Shown here one piece after another: positions 9,208 to 18,943 of a stretch of 60,965 nucleotides of DNA. Position 1 is the stretch's first letter; every line of letters starts with the position of its first letter. The stretch spans positions 1-60,965 of the forward strand of contig JAGHUC010000020.1 of the NCBI GenBank assembly GCA_018065035.1, in the 5' to 3' direction. Position numbers and translations under genes: made by a program. Below the pieces are notes generated by a model that saw only the letters and a list, made by a program, of their open reading frames with translations, did no database searches and was not told the DNA's origin. This stretch comes from Candidatus Egerieousia equi (GTDB taxonomy: Bacteria; Bacteroidota; Bacteroidia; Bacteroidales; UBA932).

Positions 9208-10607
9208 TAAATGTGAATCGCGTGACCTGAAGATGCCTCGGCGGCCTCCATTATTGCCTCACTCATGGTAGGATGAGGGAATATGGTCTTCATTACATCG
9301 GATGCCTTTGCCCCGAGATTACGAGCCAGAACTATGCCACCTATCATTTCGGTAACGTTGGCTCCAATGAGATGAGCACCGAGTATCTCATCGGTAGCCT
9401 CATCAATGATGAGTTTCACGAAACCGTCCTTCTCTCCTGCTGCAGTAGCTTTTCCGCTTGCTGTGAACGGGAATTTGCCAACCTTGTAAGCAATGCCCGC
9501 ATCCTTGACTTTCTTCTCGCTCATTCCAACAGAAGCTATCTCCGGTGTGGTATAGATTGCGCCAGGAATGTTTGCATAGTTGATTGGCTTGGGATCGAGC
9601 CCTGCAATGCTTTCGATTGCAAGAATGGCCTCTGCTGAAGCAACGTGTGCAAGAGCCTGTGTAGGGATGATGTCACCTATTGCATAAATGGTATCGACAT
9701 TAGATTTGCAGTGCTTGTCAACTACAACGCGGCCGCGCATCATTTCCACGCCAAGTTCCTCAAGTCCCAGACCCTGCGTGTTAGGAACGACACCTACAGC
9801 AGAAAGGACCTGCTCCACCTCGATGGTTTTCTCACCTTTCTTGTCCTCTATTGTAAGAACGCATTTCTCACCGGTGGTATCAACCTTCTTCACATTGGTT
9901 GAAACGTAAACCTTCATTCCTGCCTTGCGCAGACTTCTGCTCAGCTGGGCGGCAACATCAGCATCCTCGGTAGGAACTATCTGGTCCATATACTCTATAA
10001 GATGAACCTCAACACCCATTGAGAAATAGAAGAATGCAAGTTCGCTGCCTATGGCGCCGCTGCCTATCACTGCAAGGCTTGCAGGAAGCTTCTCAGGCAC
10101 CAATGCCTCTCTGTAGGAGATTATTTTTTTACCGTCGATAGGTGCGAAAGGAAGCTGGTTGGCCCTAGCTCCTGTTGCAAGGATGATATGGCCTGCCTGA
10201 TACTCAGTCTTCACTCCTTCCGAATCAGTAACCTCAACAACATCCTTTGACTTGATATAAGCGCTTCCCTTGATGAGATTGACTCCGTTCTTCTTGAAAA
10301 GGTACTCTATACCCTTGTTCATCGTTGCGCTCACACCGCGCTCCCTGGCTACTATCTTCTCTATATCGGGAGTGATTGAACTCTCTTCAGAAGCAACAAG
10401 TCCGTAATCTGCAAGATGCTTGGTGTAATTATACACCTGCGCGCTTTTCAGAAGAGCCTTGGTTGGAATGCAGCCCCAGTTAAGGCAGATTCCGCCAAGT
10501 TCGCTGCGCTCTATCACAGCAGTCTTCATACCCATCTGGCACGCCTTGATAGCTGCCACATATCCGCCGGGACCGGCGCCTATAACTATAATGTCAAAAT
10601 TTTCCAT
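9207..10607 (-). CDS. lpdA: Dihydrolipoyl dehydrogenase
   Basis: The 466-residue flavoenzyme is the E3 subunit of 2-oxoacid dehydrogenase and glycine cleavage complexes; it reoxidises lipoyl groups with NAD. Visible are the FAD site VIGAGPGGYVAAI, the redox disulfide GGICLNWGCIPTKALL, the NAD site VIGSGAIGSELAFF and the C-terminal HPTMSEAIMEAA carrying the catalytic His-Glu pair. Full length. No E1/E2 genes are nearby; it sits between secA and an M64 peptidase. Confidence 0.96.
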   Translation of the reverse strand: MENFDIIVIGAGPGGYVAAIKACQMGMKTAVIERSELGGICLNWGCIPTKALLKSAQVYNYTKHLADYGLVASEESSITPDIEKIVARERGVSATMNKGIEYLFKKNGVNLIKGSAYIKSKDVVEVTDSEGVKTEYQAGHIILATGARANQLPFAPIDGKKIISYREALVPEKLPASLAVIGSGAIGSELAFFYFSMGVEVHLIEYMDQIVPTEDADVAAQLSRSLRKAGMKVYVSTNVKKVDTTGEKCVLTIEDKKGEKTIEVEQVLSAVGVVPNTQGLGLEELGVEMMRGRVVVDKHCKSNVDTIYAIGDIIPTQALAHVASAEAILAIESIAGLDPKPINYANIPGAIYTTPEIASVGMSEKKVKDAGIAYKVGKFPFTASGKATAAGEKDGFVKLIIDEATDEILGAHLIGANVTEMIGGIVLARNLGAKASDVMKTIFPHPTMSEAIMEAAEASSGHAIHI

Positions 10608-10656
10608 CGCTGTAAAAATATATTAAAATGTATTCTATTCAGTTTCTAAAAGTCAA

Positions 10657-13600
10657 CTATGCGTCCTTTCCGCAGCAATTCTTGTATTTCTTGCCGCTTC
10701 CGCAAGGACAAGGGTCATTCCTTCCAACTTTCTTCTCCACCCTGACAGGTTCATGGGAGCGGCTCTGCTCTCCATTTGTTGAGAGTTCGCTGCGGCTGGT
10801 GCTCATCTTGCTCATATCGTTCCTTCTACGATACTCCTGACCGGCGCTCATCGGAGCCTGCTCGCTTTCCTGTCCTTCACGCTGAGGGAGCTGAGCTCTT
10901 ACAGATGCTGATATCACATCACGGTTGATGTTCTCCAGCATGGTCTTGAAGAGTTCGAATGACTCGAACTTATAGATAAGGAGCGGATCCTTCTGCTCGT
11001 ATGAAGCGTTCTGAACGGACTGCTTGAGTTCGTCCATGGCACGGATATGCTCCTTCCAGTACTCATCTATGGTATAAAGTGTAACGGATTTGATGATTGC
11101 CCTTGCAATCTCCCCGCCCTGTGTTTCCAGTGTGCGCTCAATGTTCACATAAAGAGGGAACTTAGGTTTCACGCCGTCTGTAATCTGGAAGGCAACGTTC
11201 GCGAACTTGTCTCCGAAGCGCTCCTTCACGGCTTTCACGTATGGGAATATCTGGCCTATCAGAGAATTTGTCTTCCTATCGATTGCGTCCTTCACATCCT
11301 TTACGATTGCTGCGGCCAGATCGTCATCGGAAGCCTTTGCGAAGAATGCGGCATCGAATGTAAGGTCTACTGCAATCTCCCTCATGACCTCGAACTTGAA
11401 ATCCTCGAAATCCGATCCTCTGCCTGCGGATATGGTATATGCAAAGTCCTGGATCATGTTCTTGAGGTCAACGTCTATTCTTTCACCGTAGAGCGCATTG
11501 CGGCGGCGGTTGTAAACGACCTCTCTCTGTGAGTTCATGACATCGTCATATTCAAGCAGATGCTTACGTATGCCAAAGTTGTTCTCCTCGACTTTCTTCT
11601 GAGCTCTTTCAATTGCGTTTGAAAGCATAGAATGCTGAAGTGCCTCGCCTTCCTCAAAGCCCATTCTATCAACTATTTTAGCAATTCTGTCAGAACCGAA
11701 GAGTCTCATAAGATTGTCCTCAAGGCTCACATAAAAGATTGAAGAACCCTGGTCACCCTGTCTTCCGGCACGACCGCGCAGCTGGCGGTCAACACGGCGG
11801 CTGTCATGTCTTTCCGTACCTATAATGGCAAGACCGCCCGCCTGTTCAACGCCCGGCCCCAGCTTGATATCGGTACCACGACCCGCCATGTTGGTGGCAA
11901 TGGTAACGGCACCCTCCTGACCGGCCTCGGCAACAACGAGGGCCTCACGTGCATGCTGCTTGGCATTGAGAACATTGTGTTTCACCCCACGCATTGAAAG
12001 AATCTTGGAGTATTTCTCGGATTCCTCAACCGAGGTTGTACCAACGAGTACAGGACGTCCCTGTGCCCTGAGTTCCAGAATCTTGTTTATTACAGCATTG
12101 TATTTGTCCTTCTTTGTCTTGTAAATCAGGTCATCCTCGTCCTTTCTCCTTACAGGCTTGTTGGTAGGAATTGTAACTACCTCAAGCTTGTAAATCTTCC
12201 AGAACTCACCCGCCTCAGTCTCAGCGGTACCGGTCATACCGGCCAGCTTGTGATACATCCTGAAATAGTTCTGCAATGTGATTGTTGCATGTGTCTGGGT
12301 TGCAGCCTCAACCTTGACGCCCTCCTTTGCCTCAATGGCCTGATGCAGGCCGTCGGAATAGCGGCGACCGCTGAGGATACGGCCTGTCTGCTCATCAACA
12401 ATCTTGATTTCATTGTTGTCAATCACATACTCCACATCCTTCTCGAACATGGTGTATGCCTTGAGCAGCTGGGTCATTGTATGTACTCTCTCGGATTTCA
12501 GAGCGTAGTCCGCAATGAGTTCATCCTTCTTCACGCGCTTCTCGTTCTGTCCGAGTGACGATTTCTCAATCTCGGCAACTTCCGCTCCCACATCAGGAAG
12601 TATGAAGAACTTCTCGTCGTTCACAAGCGAGGCAATGTAATCGTTACCTTTATCGGTGAACTCCACGCTCTTGTGCTTTTCCTCTATCACGAAGAGAAGA
12701 TCATCCGTGATGATATGCATGTACTTGTTGTTCTCACGCATGTACAGACCTTCGGTATCAAGAAGGAGCTGCTTGATTCCCGGCTCGGAAAGATACTTGA
12801 TCAAAGGAGTGTATTTAGGGAGTCCCTTGTATGCTCTGAGCAGCTTCACTCCGCCTTCATCCTTCTTGCCGTCTGCAATAAGTTTCTTGGCCTCGTTCAG
12901 GATTGCACCAACCTCTCCCCTCTGCTTAAGGTAAAGCTTCTCAACGAATGGTTTGAAATCAACGAACTGCTGCTGGTCATCCGATTTCTGCACGGCGCCG
13001 GATATGATCAGAGGTGTACGGGCATCATCAATGAGGACTGAGTCAACCTCATCCACAATTGCATAATGATGCTTCTTCTGAACAAGTTCGTTTATTTCGG
13101 TTGTCATATTATCCCTCAGATAATCGAAACCGAATTCATTGTTGGTACCGAAAGTGATGTCGGCCCTGTAAGCAGCCTTTCTCTTTTCCTGCTCACGGTT
13201 AGGATCATATTTGTCTATACAGTCAACGCTGAGTCCGTTGAACATGTACAGAGGTCCCATCCACTCGGAGTCACGTTTTGAAAGATAGTCGTTCACGGTA
13301 ACAACGTGCACACCCTTGCCGGCAAGAGCGTTGAGGAATACTGGAAGTGTAGCTACAAGTGTCTTTCCTTCACCGGTTGCCATCTCGGCAATCTTGCCCT
13401 GGTGAAGCACGATACCACCGATGAGCTGAACGTCATAGTGGACCATGTCCCAAACTATATTGTTGCCGCCGGCAGTCCAATGATTGTGCCAGATGGCCTT
13501 GTCCCCATTGATCTCAACGAAATCGTGATTCACAGCAAGGCTTCTGTCGAATTCACTTGCTCGGACCTCTATGGTTTCGTTCTCCTTGAATCTGCGGGCG

Positions 13601-13959
13601 GTTGATTTCATGACCGCGAACGCTGTCGGAAGCACCTCGGCCAGAACCTCCTCAATCTGCTGGTCTATCTCCTTGGTGAGTTTGTCAACCTTGGTTGCAT
13701 ATTCCTCCTTGAGATCGGCTGATATAGTGAGGTCTTCAAGTTTGTGCCTGTATTCCTTCTTTTCAGATTCCTTCTTTGCTATCCTGGATGCGATTATCTC
13801 CTTCATTCTGACCGTCTCTGCTCTCAGATCGTCGTTGGAGAGACTGTCAACACGGTTGTACTCGTCAATCACTTTCTTAAGAATAGGTTGAATCACCTTG
13901 ATGTCCCGTTCTGCTTTCGTGCCAAACAACTTTGACAGCAAGCCCATAAATGATGCCAT
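10657..13959 (-). CDS. secA: Preprotein translocase ATPase SecA
   Basis: SecA drives proteins through SecYEG using ATP. The 1100-residue protein has the Walker A segment MATGEGKTLVATLP, Walker B DEVDSVLIDDARTPL, the GTDIKLGPG motif of the second helicase lobe with RQLRGRAGRQGD, the scaffold/wing region, and the C-terminal zinc finger PCPCGSGKKYKNCC. The length exceeds the roughly 900 residues of E. coli SecA because of inserts, which is normal in Bacteroidetes. lpdA follows on the same strand after 49 bases. Confidence 0.98.
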   Translation of the reverse strand: MASFMGLLSKLFGTKAERDIKVIQPILKKVIDEYNRVDSLSNDDLRAETVRMKEIIASRIAKKESEKKEYRHKLEDLTISADLKEEYATKVDKLTKEIDQQIEEVLAEVLPTAFAVMKSTARRFKENETIEVRASEFDRSLAVNHDFVEINGDKAIWHNHWTAGGNNIVWDMVHYDVQLIGGIVLHQGKIAEMATGEGKTLVATLPVFLNALAGKGVHVVTVNDYLSKRDSEWMGPLYMFNGLSVDCIDKYDPNREQEKRKAAYRADITFGTNNEFGFDYLRDNMTTEINELVQKKHHYAIVDEVDSVLIDDARTPLIISGAVQKSDDQQQFVDFKPFVEKLYLKQRGEVGAILNEAKKLIADGKKDEGGVKLLRAYKGLPKYTPLIKYLSEPGIKQLLLDTEGLYMRENNKYMHIITDDLLFVIEEKHKSVEFTDKGNDYIASLVNDEKFFILPDVGAEVAEIEKSSLGQNEKRVKKDELIADYALKSERVHTMTQLLKAYTMFEKDVEYVIDNNEIKIVDEQTGRILSGRRYSDGLHQAIEAKEGVKVEAATQTHATITLQNYFRMYHKLAGMTGTAETEAGEFWKIYKLEVVTIPTNKPVRRKDEDDLIYKTKKDKYNAVINKILELRAQGRPVLVGTTSVEESEKYSKILSMRGVKHNVLNAKQHAREALVVAEAGQEGAVTIATNMAGRGTDIKLGPGVEQAGGLAIIGTERHDSRRVDRQLRGRAGRQGDQGSSIFYVSLEDNLMRLFGSDRIAKIVDRMGFEEGEALQHSMLSNAIERAQKKVEENNFGIRKHLLEYDDVMNSQREVVYNRRRNALYGERIDVDLKNMIQDFAYTISAGRGSDFEDFKFEVMREIAVDLTFDAAFFAKASDDDLAAAIVKDVKDAIDRKTNSLIGQIFPYVKAVKERFGDKFANVAFQITDGVKPKFPLYVNIERTLETQGGEIARAIIKSVTLYTIDEYWKEHIRAMDELKQSVQNASYEQKDPLLIYKFESFELFKTMLENINRDVISASVRAQLPQREGQESEQAPMSAGQEYRRRNDMSKMSTSRSELSTNGEQSRSHEPVRVEKKVGRNDPCPCGSGKKYKNCCGKDA

Positions 13960-14052
13960 ATTAAAAAAATCTCTAACTAATTAATATTCAATTGAATAAT
14001 AAAATAACACAGCCTATGTGTGCATTTTAACGCATATTAAGACACAAATATA

Positions 14053-14086
14053 CAAAAAAAGAACGGATTCTTTTATGAACCCGTTC
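14053..14086 (-). terminator. Terminator of the ferredoxin gene
   Basis: A 10-bp stem (14061-14070 with 14077-14086, one G-U pair, six-base loop) is followed on the minus strand by seven T, just after the ferredoxin stop. Confidence 0.85.
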
Positions 14087-14111
14087 CCTTTTATCTCTGC
14101 GTGTGGAAAAA

Positions 14112-14279
14112 CTACTCGAGAGAGATAGCGCCCATAGGGCATGCGTTAGCACATGTACCGCACTCTGTGCACATAGCTGGATCAATTTTGTAGATATCGC
14201 CCTCAGAAATAGCACCAACAGGACACTCGTTCTTGCAAGTTCCGCAAGCAGCGCAATCGTTAGAAATTTTGTAAGCCAT
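14112..14279 (-). CDS. 2[4Fe-4S] ferredoxin
   Basis: This 55-residue protein begins MAYKISNDCAACGTCKNECP and has a second cluster motif CTECGTCANACP. Both are CxxCxxCxxxCP, the pattern of clostridial-type ferredoxins carrying two [4Fe-4S] clusters. It would carry low-potential electrons in anaerobic metabolism, for example with pyruvate:ferredoxin oxidoreductase, which is not in this window. It is a monocistronic gene with its own -7 box upstream and a clear terminator. Confidence 0.95.
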   Translation of the reverse strand: MAYKISNDCAACGTCKNECPVGAISEGDIYKIDPAMCTECGTCANACPMGAISLE

Positions 14280-14325
14280 AATTTTGAATTTTTATTTGTT
14301 ATTAATAACGTTCTCTAAACGGATG

Positions 14326-14333
14326 CAAATATA
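14326..14333 (-). promoter_or_regulatory. Ferredoxin promoter -7 box
   Basis: Minus-strand TATATTTG fits the TAnnTTTG box and lies 47 bases before the ferredoxin ATG. A possible TTG lies 18 bases upstream. Confidence 0.55.
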
Positions 14334-14375
14334 GCAAAACTTATCAATAGGCAAAAATATAAAGGATATTTAGGT

Positions 14376-14383
14376 TATCTTTG
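14376..14383 (+). promoter_or_regulatory. Promoter -7 box for the CPA2 antiporter
   Basis: TATCTTTG matches the TAnnTTTG box, 18 bases before ATG 14402. The -33 region is weak. It argues against an in-frame start at 14381, which would lie inside the promoter. Confidence 0.5.
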
Positions 14384-14401
14384 TATGCAAATACAAAGTT
14401 T

Positions 14402-16648
14402 ATGTCTGAAGAACTCAATCTGGTAACACAGCTTGCTACAATCCTGATTGCAGCCGGAATATTCACCATCATTTCAAAAGCGCTCAAGCAGCCTCTCATC
14501 CTCGGATACATAATCGCGGGGTTCATAGTAGGCCCCAATCTCGGACTGATTCCGCAGTTCTCCCCCGAGTCCGTTCACGAATGGTCAGAACTAGGTATCA
14601 TATTCCTGCTGTTCGGTCTTGGTCTGGAGTTCAGCTACAAGAAACTGCTGAGTGTCGGGAAGCCAGCCTTCCTGTCTGCAGGAACCATCTGCATAGGTAT
14701 GCTGCTCACTGGATTCATGCTCGGCTCGGTGCTTGGGTGGAGCGAGATGGAATCCATATTCCTTGGCGGAATGATGTCAATGAGTTCAACAACAATAATA
14801 ATCAAGGCATACGATGATCTGGGAATAAAGGACAAACCTTACGCCGCAACGGTGTTCGGTCTGCTTGTCGTAGAGGACCTCATAGCCGTTCTCATGATGG
14901 TCATGTTCTCAACAATGGCCCTTACGCACAAGGTTTCCGGAACAGACATGGCCTATTCACTGGCCAAGCTTCTGTTCTTCCTCATACTTTGCTTTGTGAT
15001 TGGAATCTACCTGCTTCCTTCATTGCTCAAGAGGTCCAGGAAGTATCTCTCCGATGAAATTCTGCTCATAGCAAGTGTAGGTCTGTGCTTCCTCATGGTG
15101 CTGCTGGCTAACAAATCAGGTTTCTCCTCCGCATTGGGAGCATTCATAATGGGCTCAATACTTTCCTCCACCTTGGAAGGAGAACAGATAAGTCATACCA
15201 TAACCAATATAAAGAACCTTTTCGGTGCCATATTCTTCGTATCCGTTGGAATGATGGTAGACCCTTCTGTCATTATTGACTACTGGCCTGTTATTCTTGC
15301 CATTACATTAGTTGCAATGGCAGGCATCCTAGTGTTCTCAACCTGCGGTGTACTTCTTTCCGGCAAATCCCTCGACACTGCGGTTCATATAGGATTCAGT
15401 CTTCCTCAGCTTGGAGAGTTCTCATTCATCATCGCCGGTCTGGGATGCAGTCTGGGAGTGCTCAGCGATTTCATTTACCCGGTAATCATTTCGGTATCCG
15501 TGATAACCACTTTCACTACACCGTATATGATAAAGGCAGCCGATCCTGCTCTTGCATTCCTAAACAGAAAGCTTCCGGAGAAATGGCTCAAGCGCCTGAA
15601 CAGCAAGGAAAACACATCCACGAATGAACAGGAAAAGAGTCTGTGGCGCAAGGCAATAAAAAGTTATTTGATAAGAATCGGTTTGTATGCTGTAATTCTC
15701 ACCGCCCTTTCGCTGGCCATAACGGAATTTCTCCCTATGATTTCCAAAGTTCTCCTTCCAGACCTGTCAGTCAAGGCCCAGCATATGATAGAAGTGACCG
15801 CAGCTCTTGTAATAATGGCTCCTTTCGTTATAGGTATGGCCATCAACGGTGAAGAAATAAGGAATCTGGGAGCAGCCCTGATTATCAGGAACAGGCGGAA
15901 CAGGATTCCTATATTCGCCCTCATATTCCTGAGGCTGTTCTTTGCCGCATATTTCGTCATTTCCATCATAATGTGGCGATATGAAATGGCCAGATGGAAT
16001 ATTCTGGTAATTCTGGGAGCGCTGTTCATAATATTCCTGCTGGCCAGAAGAAACGCCAGACAGGTTACAAGGATTGAAAGAAGGTTCCTGGAAAACCTCA
16101 AGGAGAAGGAAGAAATGGCCAGAAAAGCAACGCCTGTGCAAAGTCTCATCAAGGACAAACTCGCCCACTACGACGTGCACATTCAGGGAATACAGATACA
16201 TTCGGACTTTGCATACACAGGCGTGAGCCTTTCCGATATGGACTTCTTCAAGATCACAGGCGTAAACATAATCAAGATACAAAGAGGTTCCAGATCCATT
16301 GTAATTCCATCAGGGAACGAGTCTCTCTATCCGGGTGACTTCGTTCTTGCAGTTGGAACAAGCTGGCAGCTGAGCAATTTCATCGAGCTTATGAGCGAAC
16401 AGAACGAACAGCAGGACAATGAAACACCTAACGAGGAATTCACAGTTGAGAATCACACTCTGGGCAATCTTTCGTATATGAGCGGCAAGAAACTGAGCGA
16501 TCTTCCTATGAGAAGCGAAGGATGTATGGTCATAAGCATCATGCGTGGCGGTGATCTGATCACCAACCCTTCAGCAGACTTCGTGTTCAGGGAAGGAGAT
16601 TCCGTATGGTTCGCCGGCCTGCGCAGTGTAATATCATGGTATAAGTAA
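14402..16648 (+). CDS. CPA2-family cation:proton antiporter with TrkA_C domains
   Basis: The 748-residue membrane protein starts with the CPA2 antiporter domain (about residues 1-385, some 12 helices, with ILGYIIAGFIVGPNLG and GLGLEFSYKKLL). Instead of the cytosolic NAD-binding RCK_N domain typical of KefB/KefC, it has about four further membrane helices (roughly residues 420-555). Two TrkA_C-type ligand domains follow (around GVNIIKIQRG...LYPGDFVLAVG and GCMVISIMRGGDLI...FREGDSVWFAG). Likely role is K+ or Na+ efflux coupled to protons, gated by a small ligand; the ion is not determined. Confidence 0.88.
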   Translation: MSEELNLVTQLATILIAAGIFTIISKALKQPLILGYIIAGFIVGPNLGLIPQFSPESVHEWSELGIIFLLFGLGLEFSYKKLLSVGKPAFLSAGTICIGMLLTGFMLGSVLGWSEMESIFLGGMMSMSSTTIIIKAYDDLGIKDKPYAATVFGLLVVEDLIAVLMMVMFSTMALTHKVSGTDMAYSLAKLLFFLILCFVIGIYLLPSLLKRSRKYLSDEILLIASVGLCFLMVLLANKSGFSSALGAFIMGSILSSTLEGEQISHTITNIKNLFGAIFFVSVGMMVDPSVIIDYWPVILAITLVAMAGILVFSTCGVLLSGKSLDTAVHIGFSLPQLGEFSFIIAGLGCSLGVLSDFIYPVIISVSVITTFTTPYMIKAADPALAFLNRKLPEKWLKRLNSKENTSTNEQEKSLWRKAIKSYLIRIGLYAVILTALSLAITEFLPMISKVLLPDLSVKAQHMIEVTAALVIMAPFVIGMAINGEEIRNLGAALIIRNRRNRIPIFALIFLRLFFAAYFVISIIMWRYEMARWNILVILGALFIIFLLARRNARQVTRIERRFLENLKEKEEMARKATPVQSLIKDKLAHYDVHIQGIQIHSDFAYTGVSLSDMDFFKITGVNIIKIQRGSRSIVIPSGNESLYPGDFVLAVGTSWQLSNFIELMSEQNEQQDNETPNEEFTVENHTLGNLSYMSGKKLSDLPMRSEGCMVISIMRGGDLITNPSADFVFREGDSVWFAGLRSVISWYK

Positions 16649-16667
16649 ACACATTAATATAAACACT

Positions 16668-17927
16668 ATGAAAAAGATTTTCGGTATCGTTGCTTTGGCA
16701 ATATCGGTCATTGCGGCATCCTGCGCAGGCAGCAAACCTGAGCACATCAAAGTCCATGCCTGGATGGGCATAAGGGGAGCATCATCTGACTCTTTGCTGG
16801 AGTCATATTTCCAACATGCCTCGGACTGCGGCATTGACGCCATCTTTCTTGAATGCCATTCCGGCATCCCTTCATACCTTGGCGACAGTTCATTACTCAT
16901 AAAGAGCGCAGCTCTGGCATCAGGCCTCACCACAGCCAAGGAGATGGCAGCTCCAGGAGAGGACACCAGCTGGATACACAATCCTGCCATTTTCCGCGAC
17001 AGCGCAGCCATTGACATCATGACACGCGCAGCCGTGTTTGCAAAGAAATATGGCATTGAGCTCCACGCATGGATGTGGACAGCCAACCGCGGAGAAATGC
17101 TCCTGCGCAACCTCCACAAGGACTGGTACGCCATTAACGCTCTTGGTGAAAGCACGGCCGACATCAAATTATACAACAGGGAGCACTACCGTTTCCTCTG
17201 CCCTAACCACGACGGCGTCACTGAATATCTCAAGGCCCGGGCGAGGGAGATTGCAGAGATTGACGGCGTAGCCGGAGTTCACATGGATTTCATACGGTAT
17301 CCGGACGCAATACTCCCTTACGGACTTCATGAAAGCAGAGGCGTGGTTCAGGACAAGGTATATCCAACCTGGGACTTCTGCTACTGCGATGTATGCAGGA
17401 ACAAGTTCAAGGAGCAGACAGGCATCGATCCCCTTGAGCTGGAAGACCCCACAGCCAATGAAGAGTGGATGGAATTCAGATGGAGTTCGCTTGCAAACAT
17501 GGCCAGTGAAGTTGCCGCTGAAATAAAGGCCTGCGGCAAGATTTCCTCTGCAGCTGTATTCGCTTCTCCGGAGGAATCAAAGAAGCTTGTCCGCCAGGAC
17601 TGGGTGAACTTCAGAAACGTTGACATACTCATGCCAATGATATACAATCGTGCATACGCTTTCCCTGATGAATGGATTGAAACGGCAACACGCGAGGGCG
17701 TTGAAGGCTTGAAAGCCAACAACAATCCTGCTGTTCTCCGTTCAGGCATGGCATTGAACCCGAGAATGGGAATCGATACTTTATACAATTGCGCCGAGTG
17801 CGCTCTCAAGGGAGGTTCGGACGGAATCTGCATTTTCTCACTTGACGCTTTCGCACGCCGTGAAGAAGGTTGGGATATGCTTAAAGAACTTGTTACAAAA
17901 GTTAGAAGCAGTGAAAATTTTGATTAA
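16668..17927 (+). CDS. Lipoprotein with glycosyl-hydrolase-like GHL10 domain
   Basis: The 419-residue protein has a lipoprotein signal (IAASC, Cys near residue 19), so it should be anchored to a membrane. The body is a TIM-barrel of the DUF187/GHL10 type: KVHAWMGIRG at the first strand, LHAWMWTANRGE, GVAGVHMDFIRYPD with the likely catalytic acid region, and VDILMPMIYNRAYAF near the end. Relatives act on glycans, but no substrate can be given. It lies 19 bases after the antiporter stop and before guaA's promoter. Confidence 0.82.
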   Translation: MKKIFGIVALAISVIAASCAGSKPEHIKVHAWMGIRGASSDSLLESYFQHASDCGIDAIFLECHSGIPSYLGDSSLLIKSAALASGLTTAKEMAAPGEDTSWIHNPAIFRDSAAIDIMTRAAVFAKKYGIELHAWMWTANRGEMLLRNLHKDWYAINALGESTADIKLYNREHYRFLCPNHDGVTEYLKARAREIAEIDGVAGVHMDFIRYPDAILPYGLHESRGVVQDKVYPTWDFCYCDVCRNKFKEQTGIDPLELEDPTANEEWMEFRWSSLANMASEVAAEIKACGKISSAAVFASPEESKKLVRQDWVNFRNVDILMPMIYNRAYAFPDEWIETATREGVEGLKANNNPAVLRSGMALNPRMGIDTLYNCAECALKGGSDGICIFSLDAFARREEGWDMLKELVTKVRSSENFD

Positions 17928-17932
17928 TTTTG
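17925..17932 (+). promoter_or_regulatory. Promoter -7 box for guaA
   Basis: TAATTTTG overlaps the stop codon of the preceding lipoprotein gene and lies 49 bases before ATG 17982. No good -33 element was found. Confidence 0.45.
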
Positions 17933-17981
17933 CGGCTTGAATTCCAAACGGAAACAACCAATTAATTTAATATTTACATAT

Positions 17982-18941
17982 ATGTACGACAATTCCAAAC
18001 TCAATCCAAAATCATTCGTTGCAGAACAAGTGGCTGCAATCAAGGAGCAGGTAGGTTCAGACGTTGTTATCCTCGGCCTCTCAGGTGGAGTTGACTCAAC
18101 CGTTACAGCTGTTCTTGTCAACAAGGCAATCGGGAGCAATCTCCAATGCATTTTCGTTGACCACGGTTTGCTCAGGAAGAATGAATTCGAGGATGTGCTT
18201 GAGCAATATAAAGGTATGGGCCTGAACGTGAAGGGTGTTCGCGCAGCAGACCGTTTCTTTGCAGCTTGCAAAGGTATCACCGACCCTGAACTCAAAAGAA
18301 AAGCCATTGGCAAGACTTTCATCGATGTGTTCAACGAAGAGGCAATGCAGGTGAAGGATGCAAAATGGCTTGCACAGGGAACAATCTGGCCCGACATTGC
18401 AGAATCACATTCTGCAAAAGGCACAATCAAGAGCCATCACAATGTAGGCGGTCTTCCTGAAGAGATGCACCTCGGACTGGTTGAACCTTTGAAGTATCTT
18501 TACAAATACGAAGTACGTGAAGTGGGCGCCGAGCTCGGAATCGACGGCAAACTTCTCGGACGCCATCCTTTCCCGGGGCCTGGTCTTGGTGTAAGATGTC
18601 TTGGCGAGCTCACACCTGAGAAGATTCACATTCTCCAGGAGGCTGATGCTATCTGGATCAAGGCATTGCGCGATGCAGGCTGGTATGACAAGATCTGGCA
18701 GGCAGCAGCCATTTTCGTTCCTGTAAAGACCACCGGTGTCACAGATGGACGCAGGACATACGACAATGTCATTGCGCTCAGGGCAATAAACAGCAAGGAT
18801 GCCGTTACAGCTCAGATAGTTCACCTTCCTTGGGAACTTCTCGATCAGGTACAGCATGATATCATTGCTAACGTTGACGGTGTGAACCGCGTTGTATTTG
18901 ACATCTCATCCAAGCCGCAGGCTACAATAGAGTGGGAATAA
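17982..18941 (+). CDS. guaA: GMP synthase, ATP pyrophosphatase subunit only
   Basis: The 319-residue protein turns XMP into GMP using ATP and ammonia. It has the PP-loop [13 protein letters not shown], the [19 protein letters not shown] region, [16 protein letters not shown], and the C-terminal dimerisation domain ending PQATIEWE. The glutaminase (GATase) domain of about 190 residues that most bacterial GuaA proteins carry at the N-terminus is absent, and upstream DNA codes for another protein. It therefore resembles the two-subunit archaeal form and needs free ammonia or a separate glutaminase. ATG 17982 was chosen because it follows the -7 box and starts the conserved domain. Confidence 0.9.
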   Translation: MYDNSKLNPKSFVAEQVAAIKEQVGSDVVILGLSGGVDSTVTAVLVNKAIGSNLQCIFVDHGLLRKNEFEDVLEQYKGMGLNVKGVRAADRFFAACKGITDPELKRKAIGKTFIDVFNEEAMQVKDAKWLAQGTIWPDIAESHSAKGTIKSHHNVGGLPEEMHLGLVEPLKYLYKYEVREVGAELGIDGKLLGRHPFPGPGLGVRCLGELTPEKIHILQEADAIWIKALRDAGWYDKIWQAAAIFVPVKTTGVTDGRRTYDNVIALRAINSKDAVTAQIVHLPWELLDQVQHDIIANVDGVNRVVFDISSKPQATIEWE

Positions 18942-18943
18942 CT

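Noticed and set aside
15664-16282. Long open frames on the minus strand inside the CPA2 antiporter gene
   Set aside because: They lack family resemblance and lie opposite a clear membrane-protein gene whose codon pattern explains the open antisense frames.
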